In this document: in pieces, positions 14,631-15,080 of the stretch
Numbering within the stretch: position 1 is the stretch's first letter
How the letters are laid out: every line of letters begins with the position of its first letter
DNA from: UBA11889 sp002313255
Lineage (GTDB): Bacteria; Pseudomonadota; Gammaproteobacteria; Pseudomonadales; Azotimanducaceae
Reading direction: 5' to 3'
Assembly: GCA_913045265.1 (NCBI GenBank)
Contig: CAJWQX010000067.1
Coordinates: 1 to 15,080, forward strand
DNA: 15,080 nt
Translations under genes and position numbers: made by a program
Notes under the pieces: generated by a model
Databases searched by the model: none
The model's input: the letters and a program-made list of their open reading frames with translations, nothing else
Told to the model about the DNA's origin: nothing

Positions 14631-15008
14631 CTATCCAATGATCGATTTCACGAGCCACGAAAGAAAAGAATCCAAGCCCCACAAAATAAGCGAAAATAGA
14701 ATCATCAAGAGAATCACGATGCCTGTGGTCTGTATTGTCTCTTGGCGAGTTGGCCAAACCACTCTCCGAATTTCTGACCGGGCTTCGCGCGCTGTTTCCC
14801 AAAGTCTCTTTCCTTTTTCGGTTTGTAGAGCAATAAGGACAGCAAAAACTGCCCCCGAAACTAACGCTAGCGCACGTATAAGGACATTAATTTCGTCGCT
14901 GTAGTACCAATTAGCCCAAATGCCACACGCAACAAGAGAAGTGACAACGATCCATTTGATGAGATCGAATGACCCGCCTTCGTTCATTAATTCAGTCTTT
15001 GAGCTCAC
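14631..15008 (-). CDS. secE: Preprotein translocase subunit SecE
   Basis: SecE clamps SecY in the inner-membrane SecYEG channel. Counted from the chosen start, the 125-residue product has three hydrophobic segments at about 19-36, 43-61 and 95-120. The conserved cytosolic amphipathic helix and hinge EARSEIRRVVWPTRQET is at 75-91. The three-segment form is typical of gammaproteobacteria. The start is uncertain. GTG at 15008 has AGAGG a few bases upstream and gives an N-terminus like the Pseudomonas protein. ATG at 14987 gives 118 residues but has a poor ribosome-binding site. A longer open frame runs back into the tRNA gene and is not real. The gene follows tRNA-Trp by 18 nt and precedes nusG by 4 nt. 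Confidence 0.93.
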   Translation of the reverse strand: MSSKTELMNEGGSFDLIKWIVVTSLVACGIWANWYYSDEINVLIRALALVSGAVFAVLIALQTEKGKRLWETAREARSEIRRVVWPTRQETIQTTGIVILLMILFSLILWGLDSFLSWLVKSIIG

Positions 15009-15026
15009 TTCGCCTCTGTTATTGTC

Positions 15027-15080
15027 TGGCAGGCCAGGAGGGAATCGAACCCCCAACCTGCGGTTTTGGAGACCGCTGCT
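15027..15080 (-). tRNA. trpT: tRNA-Trp (CCA anticodon), 3' part; 5' end outside window
   Basis: Visible from the D-arm's 3' end onward: anticodon stem GCGGT/ACCGC around loop CTCCAAA, which places anticodon CCA for tryptophan; a 5-nt variable loop AGGTT; T stem GGGGG/CCCTC around loop TTCGATT; the 3' acceptor strand CTGGCCT; discriminator G; and an encoded CCA (15029-15027). The 5' acceptor strand and most of the D arm lie beyond the right edge. tRNA-Trp upstream of secE is the standard proteobacterial arrangement, usually following a second tuf copy. With 18 nt between the CCA and the secE start, the tRNA is probably cut from a common transcript. Confidence 0.95.

Noticed and set aside
14627..14638. 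Four-codon TTG extension of nusG
   Set aside because: It overlaps the secE stop and is not part of the conserved NusG N-terminus; ATG at 14626 aligns with the family.
15009..15056. Upstream extension of secE reading MGVRFPPGLP
   Set aside because: This is the translated 3' part of tRNA-Trp, a common false extension.
1..15080. Mobile elements, CRISPR arrays, accessory or novel gene cassettes
   Set aside because: Every long stretch is filled by conserved minus-strand housekeeping genes in the usual order with no interruption; no direct-repeat array, transposase or integrase was seen.

Overview
The window is a contiguous piece of the conserved bacterial transcription/translation superoperon. 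Every gene lies on the minus strand, so the biological reading order runs from the right edge to the left: tRNA-Trp (5' end cut by the window), secE, nusG, rplK (L11), rplA (L1), rplJ (L10), rplL (L7/L12), rpoB, rpoC, rpsL (S12), rpsG (S7), fusA (EF-G), and the first 13 codons of tuf (EF-Tu, cut by the left edge). All genes look intact. I see no insertion sequence, prophage, CRISPR array, foreign cassette or broken gene.

The organism is most likely a non-enteric gammaproteobacterium, judged from memory rather than a search. NusG is a 177-residue protein beginning like the Pseudomonas one. RpoB (1358 aa) and RpoC (1401 aa) have gammaproteobacterial lengths, and the RpoC catalytic and first zinc-site residues sit at the same numbers as in E. 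coli. Gene order, with rpoBC leading straight into rpsL-rpsG-fusA-tuf, is the usual proteobacterial one. The base composition is close to balanced. I cannot name a genus.

Layout. 15080-14093: tRNA-Trp, then secE and nusG tightly spaced. 14092-12895: a 71-nt spacer with two possible hairpins, then rplK and rplA overlapping by one base. 12894-12589: a 306-nt spacer full of inverted repeats, including a nested hairpin that fits the L10 autoregulatory leader. 12588-7460: rplJ, rplL and rpoB with short spacers. 7440-3235: rpoC. 3234-3095: a spacer with a good sigma70-type promoter for the str genes. 3094-1: rpsL, rpsG, fusA, tuf. No intrinsic terminator is visible anywhere, so transcripts probably read through most of the window, with a boost at the rpsL promoter.

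Together the genes make the large subunits of RNA polymerase, a transcription elongation factor that links polymerase to the ribosome, the ribosomal stalk and L1 stalk proteins, two small-subunit proteins, the elongation GTPases, and one subunit of the Sec translocon. Control seems to come from feedback by ribosomal proteins on mRNA (L10 leader, possible L1 and S7 sites) and a growth-rate-type promoter. I found no undescribed system. The points worth a second look are in the spacers and the start codons.
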